From: Nitrososphaeraceae archaeon
GTDB taxonomy: Archaea; Thermoproteota; Nitrososphaeria; Nitrososphaerales; Nitrososphaeraceae
Reading direction: 5' to 3'
Length of the DNA stretch: 7,751 bases
Assembly (NCBI GenBank): GCA_021155845.1
Contig: JAJNBK010000110.1
Coordinates: 1-7,751, forward strand
The notes under the pieces were generated by a model. That model saw only the letters and a list, made by a program, of their open reading frames with translations, was not told where the DNA came from and searched no databases. Position numbers and translations under genes: made by a program. This document shows positions 1 through 6,234 of this stretch, piece after piece (positions within the stretch are counted from its first letter, which is position 1; the number at the start of each line of letters is the position of its first letter).

Positions 1-3
1 ATC

Positions 4-678
4 TTACGATTTCCTTGATATCCTCTTTAATATTAGCATGACAACTTCTCCATAGTTTGTGACGCTTATGAATAGCAGAGCCGTCCCAACTCCCAGAAAT
101 ATACCACCAAATACATCCAAAGGATAATGACCACCAACATATACTCTGGAAAAGCAGACAAGAGCTGCTTCTATAGTCAATGATAAAGATATTGCAAGTT
201 TCCTTGCCGAGTCCCTATATAACATTAAGACTACCGCTGCACCAGCAGATACTATCGTAGCGTGGCCCGATGGAAAGGCATATTTTGAATCTGCTGCAAT
301 TAAGAAATCTGTCTGGTAGATAATTGCTGGTCTAGGTCTGGCCACAATTTCTTTTGCTGCATTAACTACTGGTATAAGAACAAGCATAGCTAATCCCATT
401 ACTACAGCTGTCTTTTTGCCTGTCCAACCTCCAATTATAAATAAGAGTATTATCGCAATAGACCAAACTACTTCTCTTCCATACTGAGTTAATAGTATCA
501 TAAACTGATTAAAAGCAGGATAATGTGAATTGTTAATCTTCAGAAAAGCATATGTATCTTTACTTATAAGTAGTGAGTTTGCATTATGATTGAATTTCGG
601 TGAAACCATTAGAGAAAATAAAATGAAGAAAAATAGAAGAAGAATAGAAAATCCCAGGAGGTAATATTTGTTCATCAC
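4..678 (-). CDS. PAP2-family membrane phosphatase
   Basis: Integral-membrane phosphatase of the PAP2 superfamily. Members remove phosphate from lipid phosphates such as phosphatidic acid or isoprenyl pyrophosphates; the substrate here cannot be told. All three family motifs are visible in the 224-residue product: K109 to R116-P117 (KxxxxxxRP), P136-S137-G138-H139, and S177-R178 to H184 to D188 (SRxxxxxHxxxD). The catalytic histidines should be H139 and H184. Hydrophobic segments lie near residues 7-25, 70-86, 91-107, 141-155, 160-175 and 189-206, giving the usual six-helix layout. The frame opens GTG-ATG, so the start may equally be the ATG one codon in (base 675). The stop is a TAA at bases 4-6, so the gene is complete. 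A TTTAAA box and a palindrome lie just upstream. In archaea such enzymes may recycle polyprenyl carriers for glycosylation or act in lipid turnover; that role is inference. Confidence 0.93.
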   Translation of the reverse strand: MMNKYYLLGFSILLLFFFILFSLMVSPKFNHNANSLLISKDTYAFLKINNSHYPAFNQFMILLTQYGREVVWSIAIILLFIIGGWTGKKTAVVMGLAMLVLIPVVNAAKEIVARPRPAIIYQTDFLIAADSKYAFPSGHATIVSAGAAVVLMLYRDSARKLAISLSLTIEAALVCFSRVYVGGHYPLDVFGGIFLGVGTALLFISVTNYGEVVMLILKRISRKS

Positions 679-683
679 TTCTT

Positions 684-697
684 CTTCATTAATGAAG
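684..697. repeat. 14-bp perfect palindrome in the PAP2 promoter
   Basis: CTTCATTAATGAAG reads identically on both strands. It lies between the TTTAAA box (710-715) and the start codon (675-678), overlapping the expected transcription start. A dimeric repressor bound here would block transcription, so it is an operator candidate. AT-rich DNA of this length can contain such a palindrome by chance. Confidence 0.35.
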
Positions 698-709
698 CTG
701 AGGAGACTC

Positions 710-715
710 TTTAAA
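710..715 (-). promoter_or_regulatory. TATA-like box of the PAP2 gene
   Basis: A TTTAAA hexamer lies about 32-37 bases before the GTG/ATG start of the phosphatase gene, read on the minus strand. With the usual archaeal distance of about 25 bases to the transcription start, the leader would be only some 10 bases long. The call rests on sequence and spacing only. Confidence 0.4.
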
Positions 716-1143
716 AAGTGTATAATTTTATTATCATATATAATACTATCGACAAAGCAGCAAATTGTGAAAACAATATTTTTAATATCTACCTGAATTC
801 AACCTTTGATGTTATTCATGATATGATTGATTCGCTGGTGGGTGTTTGTGCTATAACCTAGCTCTCAAACCTTATGGAACAACTTTTGGCTAGAGATTAA
901 CTGCAAGAACAAACTAAAAGATACTATTGGATCGCCAAGTGTGTTATTTAGCTAATGACTGGCTATATTCAAGATAGAGGCTCAGGGAAAACAGCTACTG
1001 ATAAGAATTTTTCAAAAAGTGTCATTTTATCTTTCTAATAATATACAAACAATTTTCTATTTATAATATCAATTTAATTGTCATAAGCTTAGCGACTATA
1101 CAAATTAATAGTTTGGCTTAAAATGTATGTAAGTATGCTTTAA
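716..1143. other. spacer without a supported gene
   Basis: An AT-rich spacer between the PAP2 promoter and the small Cys-rich gene. The longest frame noticed is a 47-codon GTG-started frame at 718-861 on the plus strand with no recognisable motif; it is not called. The only structure annotated is the TATA-like box near the right end. Confidence 0.5.
1118..1123 (+). promoter_or_regulatory. TATA-like box of the small Cys-rich gene
   Basis: TTAAAA ends 20 bases before the ATG at 1144, occupying about -26 to -21. This is the position expected for the TATA box of a leaderless archaeal transcript starting at or close to the ATG. It lends independent support to the small gene downstream. Confidence 0.4.
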
Positions 1144-1290
1144 ATGTTGGATTTAATCGCACAGACAACACAGATCTGCCTACATCAGTGTAAAAAATGT
1201 GGAATCCTATACGACTGCGACGAGGAGGGAATGAGCTGTAGAATGCCATTTCAATACGGTAAGTGTTCCTTGTGTGAAGGGAAAGAATGA
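1144..1290 (+). CDS. 48-residue cysteine-rich zinc-ribbon-like protein
   Basis: A small ORF, ATG at 1144 and TGA at 1288-1290, encoding 48 residues with seven cysteines: C12, C16, C19, C25, C32, C41 and C44. The pairs C16-x2-C19 and C41-x2-C44 make two zinc knuckles, the layout of a zinc ribbon; C25 and C32 may hold a further site or be structural. The base composition is less AT-rich than the flanks, as expected of coding DNA, and the frame has no stop in 48 codons. A TATA-like box sits at the leaderless distance. It stands alone between two minus-strand genes. I do not recognise a named family. Small stand-alone zinc ribbons often bind nucleic acids or partner proteins, but no role can be assigned here. 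It is short enough to be missed by automatic gene callers. Confidence 0.7.
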   Translation: MLDLIAQTTQICLHQCKKCGILYDCDEEGMSCRMPFQYGKCSLCEGKE

Positions 1291-1438
1291 GAGATAGATA
1301 ACTATAAAGAAAACTTGTTGTAGTTATAACTTTAGTATATTATATGTAAATATTATTTGTAAGGTCATTTACCTGTTTTGCAAATTGCTCAGGATATGGA
1401 TTTCTAATGAAATATTATTCTATGCGACTGCAGAATAC

Positions 1439-2032
1439 TCAAAGAGGTAGATCCCAAATAGGATACCAACGAGTCATATCTTTTTCAAATGGCAACTTAT
1501 CATCTGTAACAGCGGCCATAATTTTCATCTCTGCTTGATTATTTCTTCTTCTTTGATTAATAGTAGTATTAGTAGGAACGAAAGGATAAAAACTATCAAG
1601 TTTATAGTTATAAATTAAATAATACGGATTTTCGATACCATCACTACTAAATTCAATAACTGCTGATAGTAACTGATCAGAAAACCCTCTTTCTTCTATA
1701 GTCTCGCCTACTGCAGTTACGCATGCTACAATATCTTCTATTCTTTTAGCATCTATTATTATCCAAAGATAATCATATTTGTCAATAAGGGTACTATAAG
1801 AAAGCTCAAAGTTAGTTTTAATTGAATCAAGAAAGCTATCAATATATCGTTTCAATTCATCAAAATTACTTCCACTAATCTTTTCGACACAAATAGCACA
1901 TCTTCCAGTGCTTTTCAGACCTAATTTTGTTTCCAAGCTAATGTATGTTGAAGATAATGAAAAAATTGCATCTGAATCTGTCTGTAGTTTTTTACTATTG
2001 GTATTCTTTATAAATTTTCTAAAAAAATTCAA
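1439..2032 (-). CDS. pspAB: PspA-associated protein PspAB
   Basis: This 197-residue soluble protein matches, from memory of the family, the PspAB proteins of archaea and actinobacteria. Recognisable blocks are the opening hydrophobic-basic stretch (residues 1-10), FSLSSTYISLE at 24-34, the GRCAICV region at 43-49, RGFSDQLLSAVIEF at 115-128, the YYLIYNYKLDSFYPF block near 137-151, and the ending RWYPIWDLPL at 188-197, which corresponds to the conserved WYPLW tail. The length is normal for the family. PspAB is linked by comparative genomics to the phage-shock/PspA envelope-stress response and often lies beside the HtpX protease; neither PspA nor HtpX is in this window. The start is TTG at 2032, chosen because an AGGAGG lies 12 bases upstream and the short N-terminus fits the family. 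The gene stands alone, with repeats in its upstream region. The molecular function of PspAB is not established. Confidence 0.75.
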   Translation of the reverse strand: MNFFRKFIKNTNSKKLQTDSDAIFSLSSTYISLETKLGLKSTGRCAICVEKISGSNFDELKRYIDSFLDSIKTNFELSYSTLIDKYDYLWIIIDAKRIEDIVACVTAVGETIEERGFSDQLLSAVIEFSSDGIENPYYLIYNYKLDSFYPFVPTNTTINQRRRNNQAEMKIMAAVTDDKLPFEKDMTRWYPIWDLPL

Positions 2033-2044
2033 TTGAGAATAACG

Positions 2045-2050
2045 CCTCCT
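2045..2050 (-). promoter_or_regulatory. Shine-Dalgarno AGGAGG of pspAB
   Basis: On the minus strand a full AGGAGG lies 12 bases before the TTG start at 2032. The spacing is a little long, but no other start codon lies between. It decides the TTG start and implies that this mRNA has a 5' leader, unlike genes here whose TATA spacing fits leaderless transcripts. Confidence 0.6.
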
Positions 2051-2102
2051 GGTTCTTTATATTATTGCTACTATAATAATAATAATCTATCAGGTTCTTT
2101 AT
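2051..2102. repeat. 10-bp direct repeat flanking an AT-rich core upstream of pspAB
   Basis: GGTTCTTTAT occurs at 2051-2060 and again, exactly, at 2093-2102. The start-to-start distance of 42 bases is close to four helical turns, so both copies face the same side of the DNA. The segment between them is an AT-rich run of ATT/ATA triplets where the pspAB TATA box would be expected. This could be a pair of operator sites for control of pspAB; chance is not excluded. Confidence 0.4.
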
Positions 2103-2117
2103 TGTCAAGTAGACCTT

Positions 2118-2148
<31 letters not shown>

Positions 2149-2433
2149 GAATACATTCACAAATATCTTACTTATATTTCCTTAATGATATGATCGTATC
2201 TTAAGTAGATAAGGTTGTAAATCTCTCAACCATAGGATGATAGTAAGAAAAAAATATTAGATATTATATCCGCTAAGAATTATCCAGAATATATCATACA
2301 AAAAAAGCGTGCGAATATACGAATTTTTGTTTTTACCTTATTACTCCCCTACCACCTTCCCATGGTGAGTAGTAACTTTATGTTATTTCTGATCTATTGT
2401 ATCAAATTTGAGACAATATCAATAAGTACGTTC
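2149..2433. other. spacer without a gene
   Basis: Between the TG tract and the SDR promoter nothing coding is seen on either strand. A small hairpin is possible at 2212-2230 (GGTTG, 9-base loop, CAACC), and AT-rich runs are common. No tRNA or other known RNA was recognised. Confidence 0.5.
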
Positions 2434-2441
2434 TTTAATTA
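2434..2441 (+). promoter_or_regulatory. TATA-like box of the SDR pseudogene
   Basis: TTTAATTA occupies about -28 to -21 relative to the ATG at 2462. This is the distance for a leaderless transcript and favours that ATG over the in-frame TTG at 2444, which would overlap the promoter. Confidence 0.4.
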
Positions 2442-2461
2442 TATTGTGGCATCTTATTGAA

Positions 2462-3125
2462 ATGTTGGAAAATAAAGTTGCAATAGTGACGGGGGCAAGT
2501 AGTGGAATAGGGTATTCTACATCTTTAGCTTTATCAAAAGCTGGTGTAAGAGTGGCAGGGGGAGCAAGGCGCACAGACAGATTGCAAGAATTAGAAGCGC
2601 AAATTATCAAGAACAAAAACAATAAAGGGGAACAAATTTTTGTTCGAAAACTTGATGTTACAAACAAATCAGATTGTGATTCATTTGTTGATGCCGTAGT
2701 TAAAAAATGGGGAAAAGTTGATATTCTAATTAACATACTGTACTTCTGCTGTAATCCCATATATGTTAGATGAAAAATCAGGACATATAGTCAATATCTC
2801 TTCGGTTGCAGGGAGAATAGTATTTGCTGGAGGAAGTGTCTACTGTGCAACAAAACATGCCATTACTGCATTTAGCGAAGGATTAAGAATGGAATTGGGT
2901 CCAAAGTATAACATACGAGTTACATGTATTGAACCAGGAGGTGTTTCAACAGAACTACCGGAGTCAATAACAGATGAATCTATGAAAGGATTTATACAAG
3001 CTTTTAAGAATATGGAAATATTACAGTCAGAGGACATAGCAAATGCGGTCTTATATGCAATAGAAACACCAAATCATGTTAATGTCAATGAGATATTAAT
3101 AAGGCCAACATCCCAAGAATTGTAA
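2462..3125 (+). pseudogene. short-chain dehydrogenase (YdfG-like SDR), broken by an internal deletion
   Basis: Remnant of a classical short-chain dehydrogenase/reductase, an NAD(P)-dependent Rossmann-fold enzyme. The first part, read from ATG 2462, has the cofactor motif TGASSGIG (residues 10-17) and an LDVTN block, and runs to KVDILIN near base 2733. There the sequence jumps: what follows matches the family only in another frame, beginning around base 2736 with CTSAVIP before MLDEKSGHIVNISS. The NAG motif and the helix carrying the NIKG asparagine, about 30 residues in intact relatives, are missing. The second part keeps the catalytic serine (NISS), the YCATK pair, the PGGVSTE segment and the ILIRPTSQ tail typical of YdfG-like members. 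In frame the first part runs on to a TGA at 2771-2773. The loss is too large for a single-base sequencing error. The enzyme should be inactive even if both pieces are made. The original substrate is unknown. Confidence 0.9.
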
Positions 3126-3196
3126 TGAGCTCTTTATACTATCTGGCTAGTTTCGAATTGAAAAATCAATCAATCATTCGATGCCCCAAAGATAGC

Positions 3197-3445
3197 TCAA
3201 TTAGAAAGATGTTTGATTTCACCACCACCACCACCATCATCAGTAATGGACATCAAGCTGCAAAACTCGCTCCTTCGATAGGATTGGTATGATGAGTCAA
3301 GAATATGTACTAAGGCAATAGGGTGATCCAGGATGATAGTCTTATAATGAGTAGGGAATTCTTCTATGGTAGAGAAGGATTTACCACAATTGTCACAAAT
3401 ACAATCATTCTTTCGAGCAGATGATAATTCTTTGTCTATACTCAA
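3197..3445 (-). CDS. small C2H2-type zinc-finger protein with Gly tail
   Basis: An 82-residue protein from a TTG start at 3445. It contains a finger-like motif: C17-x2-C20, then H33 and H41 within residues 17-42, resembling C2H2 fingers although the last spacing is long (seven residues between the histidines). The region after it (HILDSSYQSYRR, SLMSITDD) is not recognised. The tail holds five glycines encoded by a run of CAC triplets on the plus strand (3220-3235), so the C-terminus is partly microsatellite. The same frame stays open upstream of the TTG for 17 more codons, to a TAA at 3500-3502, and reads like protein, but offers no ATG, GTG or TTG. The gene may therefore start unusually or have lost its true 5' end. 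No Shine-Dalgarno is seen. It is divergent from a second C2H2 gene. Small single-finger proteins are common in Nitrososphaerota and presumably bind nucleic acid; the role is unknown. Confidence 0.55.
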   Translation of the reverse strand: MSIDKELSSARKNDCICDNCGKSFSTIEEFPTHYKTIILDHPIALVHILDSSYQSYRRSEFCSLMSITDDGGGGGEIKHLSN

Positions 3446-3541
3446 ATAGTTGGCTAGATGAGGTTTTTCATCTTCAGTTCTACTTGATGCTACATCTTTT
3501 TACAGTTTATTACATATAAAGAAGCGATTAGTCATTGTTAC

Positions 3542-3617
3542 TATTATTATCATCATCATAATAATAATAATAACCACCATCACTACATTATCAGCTAATA
3601 ATAATAATAAAATAATA
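3542..3617. repeat. compound trinucleotide repeat tract
   Basis: Consecutive short runs of ATT, ATC, ATA and ACC triplets are followed after a brief gap by a TAA run. The tract lies between the two divergent C2H2 genes, where their regulatory DNA should be. Slippage could change promoter spacing. It is not coding in any convincing frame. Confidence 0.8.
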
Positions 3618-3672
3618 GGCAGAAACTAACTCGTAAGAATGATAATCCATAGGATGAATAGAAGAACCAAGA

Positions 3673-3679
3673 TATAATA
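3673..3679 (+). promoter_or_regulatory. TATA-like box of the second C2H2 gene
   Basis: TATAATA lies at about -31 to -25 relative to the ATG at 3704, as expected for an archaeal promoter with no leader or a very short one. The surrounding AT-rich repeats make chance matches likely, so the call is tentative. Confidence 0.35.
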
Positions 3680-3703
3680 ATAATCAATCAGAAATTTATA
3701 ACA

Positions 3704-3913
3704 ATGACCAAGAGCAACCAAATCATTCACGTCAGATGCAATACATGTGAAATAATGATCATAGAAGAAGATGTTGAAAAGCATGTTAGCACTCAAGAAC
3801 ATCAGATGAGAAAGAAAGCCTTAGAATGCAACTTAACAGATTTGAAAGGAGAAGATAGCAATCCATCAATAGTATTAAAATGGAGCCAAGAGCTGTCACC
3901 AAATGATGAGTGA
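3704..3913 (+). CDS. small C2H2 (U1/matrin-like spacing) zinc-finger protein
   Basis: A 69-residue protein with a single zinc finger near its N-terminus: C12-x2-C15-x11-H27-x5-H33. The five-residue gap between the histidines resembles the U1/matrin subtype of eukaryotic C2H2 fingers more than the classical three to four. A basic helix follows the last histidine (QMRKKALE, 34-41), and the rest is polar and acidic with a WSQEL segment near the end. The ATG start is supported by a TATA-like box at the right distance. Both ends lie in non-coding DNA and the neighbour is divergent, so it is probably transcribed alone. It likely binds RNA, DNA or a protein partner; this is inferred from the fold only. 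Confidence 0.75.
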   Translation: MTKSNQIIHVRCNTCEIMIIEEDVEKHVSTQEHQMRKKALECNLTDLKGEDSNPSIVLKWSQELSPNDE

Positions 3914-4018
3914 GAATTCGCATAAAGGAGCATGGAGCAATAAAGATATTGTATTTAGATAAGTGTTGTAGACATTGTCAAATATATATAGAGAGAGTAA
4001 TCAATATTCTCTGAAACC

Positions 4019-4159
4019 ATGACTAAAAACAGCTCAAAAAGGTTACCTGAAGATTTGCGTTATTTCTCATACTGAGAATATCGTCTTGTAATTCTCGTAC
4101 TCTATTTCTTCGCTAATCTAGCTTTTCTAAAGTTAGTTATTTTCCTTTTGGGAAGATGA
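4019..4159 (+). pseudogene. possible small membrane protein interrupted by TGA
   Basis: From ATG 4019 an 18-codon frame ends at TGA 4073-4075. The same frame then continues for 27 codons to a second TGA at 4157-4159, reading EYR followed by about 20 almost entirely hydrophobic residues and GR. A polar N-terminus ahead of a single membrane span is a common small-protein layout. A TATATATA stretch at 3983-3990 lies about 30 bases upstream of the ATG. Hydrophobic codons are common in AT-rich non-coding DNA, so this may be chance. I do not recognise a family. Confidence 0.2.
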
Positions 4160-4754
4160 TATGATTTTTATTATATTTTTATAGTGTTCCTTTGTCATAT
4201 AGCAACAAACAATTACACTTCGCATCATTATTTCTAATAGCCAATAATGGGATAGTATTTTAAAAACTTCAGTTTGCTGTCATTTAATGGACGTCAAGTT
4301 GGTCATCTGGCTGGTAGTGAGAATAATATTAGTTAACTAGCTTGAAGCAAAAACAATTTGTTACTTGATCAGATGTATCAGAACTTTTTTTCTTTTTGGA
4401 ATTATTTAAGAGTTATGCGTTATTTTACCTACTATCTCTTTCAGACATTTCGGCTAGTGTCTTATTTTGACCTTTACAATCAGATTTAATTGTAAAATTT
4501 GTAGATGTAAAGTGGGCTTGCCAGTTTTATCTTTATATTTCAATAGGTAAATAAAAAAATATTTATTTACTACTGGACACTCACCAAAGAATATAATATA
4601 TATGATGTATGCGGATAATCAAGATACCACCAAAAATTATCACTGTTATCCTATATTGATGAAATGAAGGGTTTAGTATGCCAACAGCAATAGTATTTAG
4701 TAATGGACAAGCACATGGTAATTTGCGGTTAATGCTCTGCAATTCCTCCATGTG
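4160..4754. other. long spacer with nothing supported
   Basis: About 600 bases of AT-rich DNA with several T-runs. Short frames exist: 28 codons at 4678-4764 plus, and 56 codons at 4581-4751 minus with a hydrophobic stretch. Neither has motifs or a convincing start context. No RNA gene, long inverted repeat or mobile-element end was recognised. Confidence 0.5.
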
Positions 4755-4760
4755 TATAAA
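4755..4760 (+). promoter_or_regulatory. TATA box of the exported barrel-like protein gene
   Basis: TATAAA lies 42 bases before the ATG at 4803. A start about 25 bases downstream would leave a leader of roughly 17-20 bases. An alternative weaker AT-rich element nearer the ATG (about 4776-4790) would fit a leaderless transcript. Confidence 0.35.
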
Positions 4761-4802
4761 GTAGACTTTTTGATCATCTAATATTAATTTATCAGATAAT
4801 AT

Positions 4803-5969
4803 ATGAGATTAAGCCAAGCAACACCAAACTTGCTTAAAGCTGTGATTCTAGCAGAATCAGTTATAATAATTTTAGTTCTGCTCATGTTATTGCAGTTTTC
4901 TTCTTACTACGCAAAGGCCACCACCTTGGAGCAGCAGCACCAGCACCAGCAATTGTCATTGTCTCCATCTCATTCTTCATCTTCTACTACTACTACTATT
5001 ACAAAAGATACACCACCGCAAAAAGAAAATAAAAGTATTATGATGATGACAAAATTATTAGCAAAAAGTAATACCGACATTGGAGCGTGGGATCCTTATC
5101 AAATGCCTCTTGAAGAACTTCAAGGTAGCAAACAAGAAAAAGCTATAAAAGCACTCCTTGAACAGGGTTTCAGCGAGTACTACTTTGTAATGAATGACTT
5201 TAACGATTCAAAGGTCAAAAGAGCAGTAGAGAAATTACTAAAATCATCTGATAAGACCGACCTAAAAATATTGATAATTCTGCTGCCACCATCAGAAGGC
5301 GGCCCTGATGGAAACTATGATTGGGATGGATGGATAGATTATTTTAACGATCTCAAAGATGAGCACAGATCATTTAAGGGATTTACTATAGATGACTTTA
5401 ATTGGATAAGCACTCGGAATGATACAAAATTCTGGAGGAACATTGACTATATGAAATACTCAAACCTCTCTAAGGCATTACATGAGAAGCGAGAAGATGT
5501 ACAGTTTTATCCTGTTATATATTTCGAGGGTGAAGGAACTAAAACTGAGATCTCCGAGTACAGCAAATTTATAGATGGTGTAATTCTAGCGAGTGCATGT
5601 TATTATAACATTACAAACCTAGAAAAAGATCTCTTAACATTTGCAAGAATATTTGATAATGAACCCATTAGATATGTCGTATATCCAACAATAACATACA
5701 ATTACAGCAGAATAAACTACAATCCGCCATCAGATCGCCTTGTGATGGCTACGCTATCGATAGCCACAAAGGTTGCTGACGGTATACTGATATGGCGTGG
5801 GATCGATAGCCATGTAGTGGAAGATTACCTGTCTAATCATGATGATCACAAATATTTGTCAAAGATCTCTAAGATTGAAAAGCTACAGATTAGAGATGAG
5901 ATAATTTGGAGAAAAGCGAATCCTACATTAGCCAATTCAGAACTTTTTCAAGGATATTGTCACATCTAA
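4803..5969 (+). CDS. exported or membrane-anchored TIM-barrel-like protein
   Basis: A 388-residue protein of unrecognised family. Residues 12-32 are a strong hydrophobic segment followed by YYAKAT, a plausible signal peptide with cleavage after A39, or else a membrane anchor. Residues 43-80 are a low-complexity linker of Gln/His then Ser/Thr, encoded by CAG/CAC and TCT/ACT triplet repeats. The globular part (about 90-388) alternates predicted strands and helices like a (beta/alpha)8 barrel: YYFVMNDF (126-133), LKILIILLPP (154-163), FKGFTIDDFNW (191-201), VQFYPVIYF (233-241), IDGVILAS (257-264), IRYVVYPTITY (289-299), ADGILIW (325-331). Acidic residues end several strands (D132, D197-D198, E242, E244), as in glycoside hydrolases. 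Six N-x-S/T sequons (N76, N134, N206, N221, N269, N300) fit an extracytoplasmic, glycosylated protein. A glycosidase-like enzyme is inference only. It is a single-gene unit with T-runs after the stop. Confidence 0.8.
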   Translation: MRLSQATPNLLKAVILAESVIIILVLLMLLQFSSYYAKATTLEQQHQHQQLSLSPSHSSSSTTTTITKDTPPQKENKSIMMMTKLLAKSNTDIGAWDPYQMPLEELQGSKQEKAIKALLEQGFSEYYFVMNDFNDSKVKRAVEKLLKSSDKTDLKILIILLPPSEGGPDGNYDWDGWIDYFNDLKDEHRSFKGFTIDDFNWISTRNDTKFWRNIDYMKYSNLSKALHEKREDVQFYPVIYFEGEGTKTEISEYSKFIDGVILASACYYNITNLEKDLLTFARIFDNEPIRYVVYPTITYNYSRINYNPPSDRLVMATLSIATKVADGILIWRGIDSHVVEDYLSNHDDHKYLSKISKIEKLQIRDEIIWRKANPTLANSELFQGYCHI

Positions 5970-5989
5970 TTTTTAAGAACCTCATTTTT
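5970..5989 (+). terminator. oligo-T terminator after the barrel-like protein gene
   Basis: TTTTT at 5970-5974 directly follows the TAA stop, and a second TTTTT lies at 5985-5989. Archaeal RNA polymerase terminates at such T-runs without needing a hairpin. No stem-loop is seen. Confidence 0.4.
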
Positions 5990-6020
5990 GGAATAATAAA
6001 TATAGTAGCATAGAGTAGGC

Positions 6021-6125
6021 TTGGAAATTACTAACAACAGTATAAAGCCCCCGCCATTTAATAACGAACAAAAACAAAAGCTCGCTAGATTAGCATCTAA
6101 ATATGGCATGGAATTAAGACCATAG
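6021..6125 (+). pseudogene. short remnant resembling a cupin C-terminal tail
   Basis: A 34-codon frame from TTG 6021 to TAG 6123-6125. It reads as Pro-rich KPPPF, then EQKQKLARLASKYGMELRP. Single-domain cupin proteins often end with a Pro-rich turn, a helix and a KYG(I/M)E-like tail, so this could be what is left of one. No cupin beta-barrel is encoded upstream: a stop lies five codons before the TTG (6006-6008) and the previous gene ends at 5969. The match is from memory and short; the frame may be spurious or a genuine microprotein. Confidence 0.22.
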
Positions 6126-6234
6126 TATTGAAATACTTCTAAATTATTCAGAAAAGAATCCTCCGAATTACCGTTAGAAAAAGAATAACGTTATAGATCT
6201 GCAAGTTATAGGTAGTTATTTCAAAGGTCGGGCT

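Noticed and set aside
718..861. 47-codon GTG-started frame on the plus strand
   Set aside because: It starts beside the TTTAAA box of the divergent PAP2 gene, shows no motif, and its AT-rich codons look like chance.
1298..1327. 7-bp inverted repeat after the Cys-rich gene as a terminator
   Set aside because: The loop is 16 bases, the stem is AT-rich and no T-run follows, so it is not a convincing terminator.
2212..2230. Small hairpin considered as part of a tRNA or riboswitch
   Set aside because: Only a 5-bp stem; no T-loop sequence, acceptor pairing or other conserved RNA element is found nearby.
2419..2760. 113-codon minus-strand frame opposite the SDR
   Set aside because: It is antisense to a clearly recognised SDR sequence and has no motif of its own.
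3541..3617. Repeat-rich spacer considered as a CRISPR array
   Set aside because: The repeats are contiguous triplets with no unique spacers of regular length.
4581..4751. 56-codon ATG-started minus-strand frame with a hydrophobic stretch
   Set aside because: No ribosome-binding or TATA signal at a sensible distance and no recognisable family; it ends in long AT-rich spacer.
4678..4764. 28-codon plus-strand frame
   Set aside because: Too short, no motif, and it overlaps the likely TATA box of the next gene.
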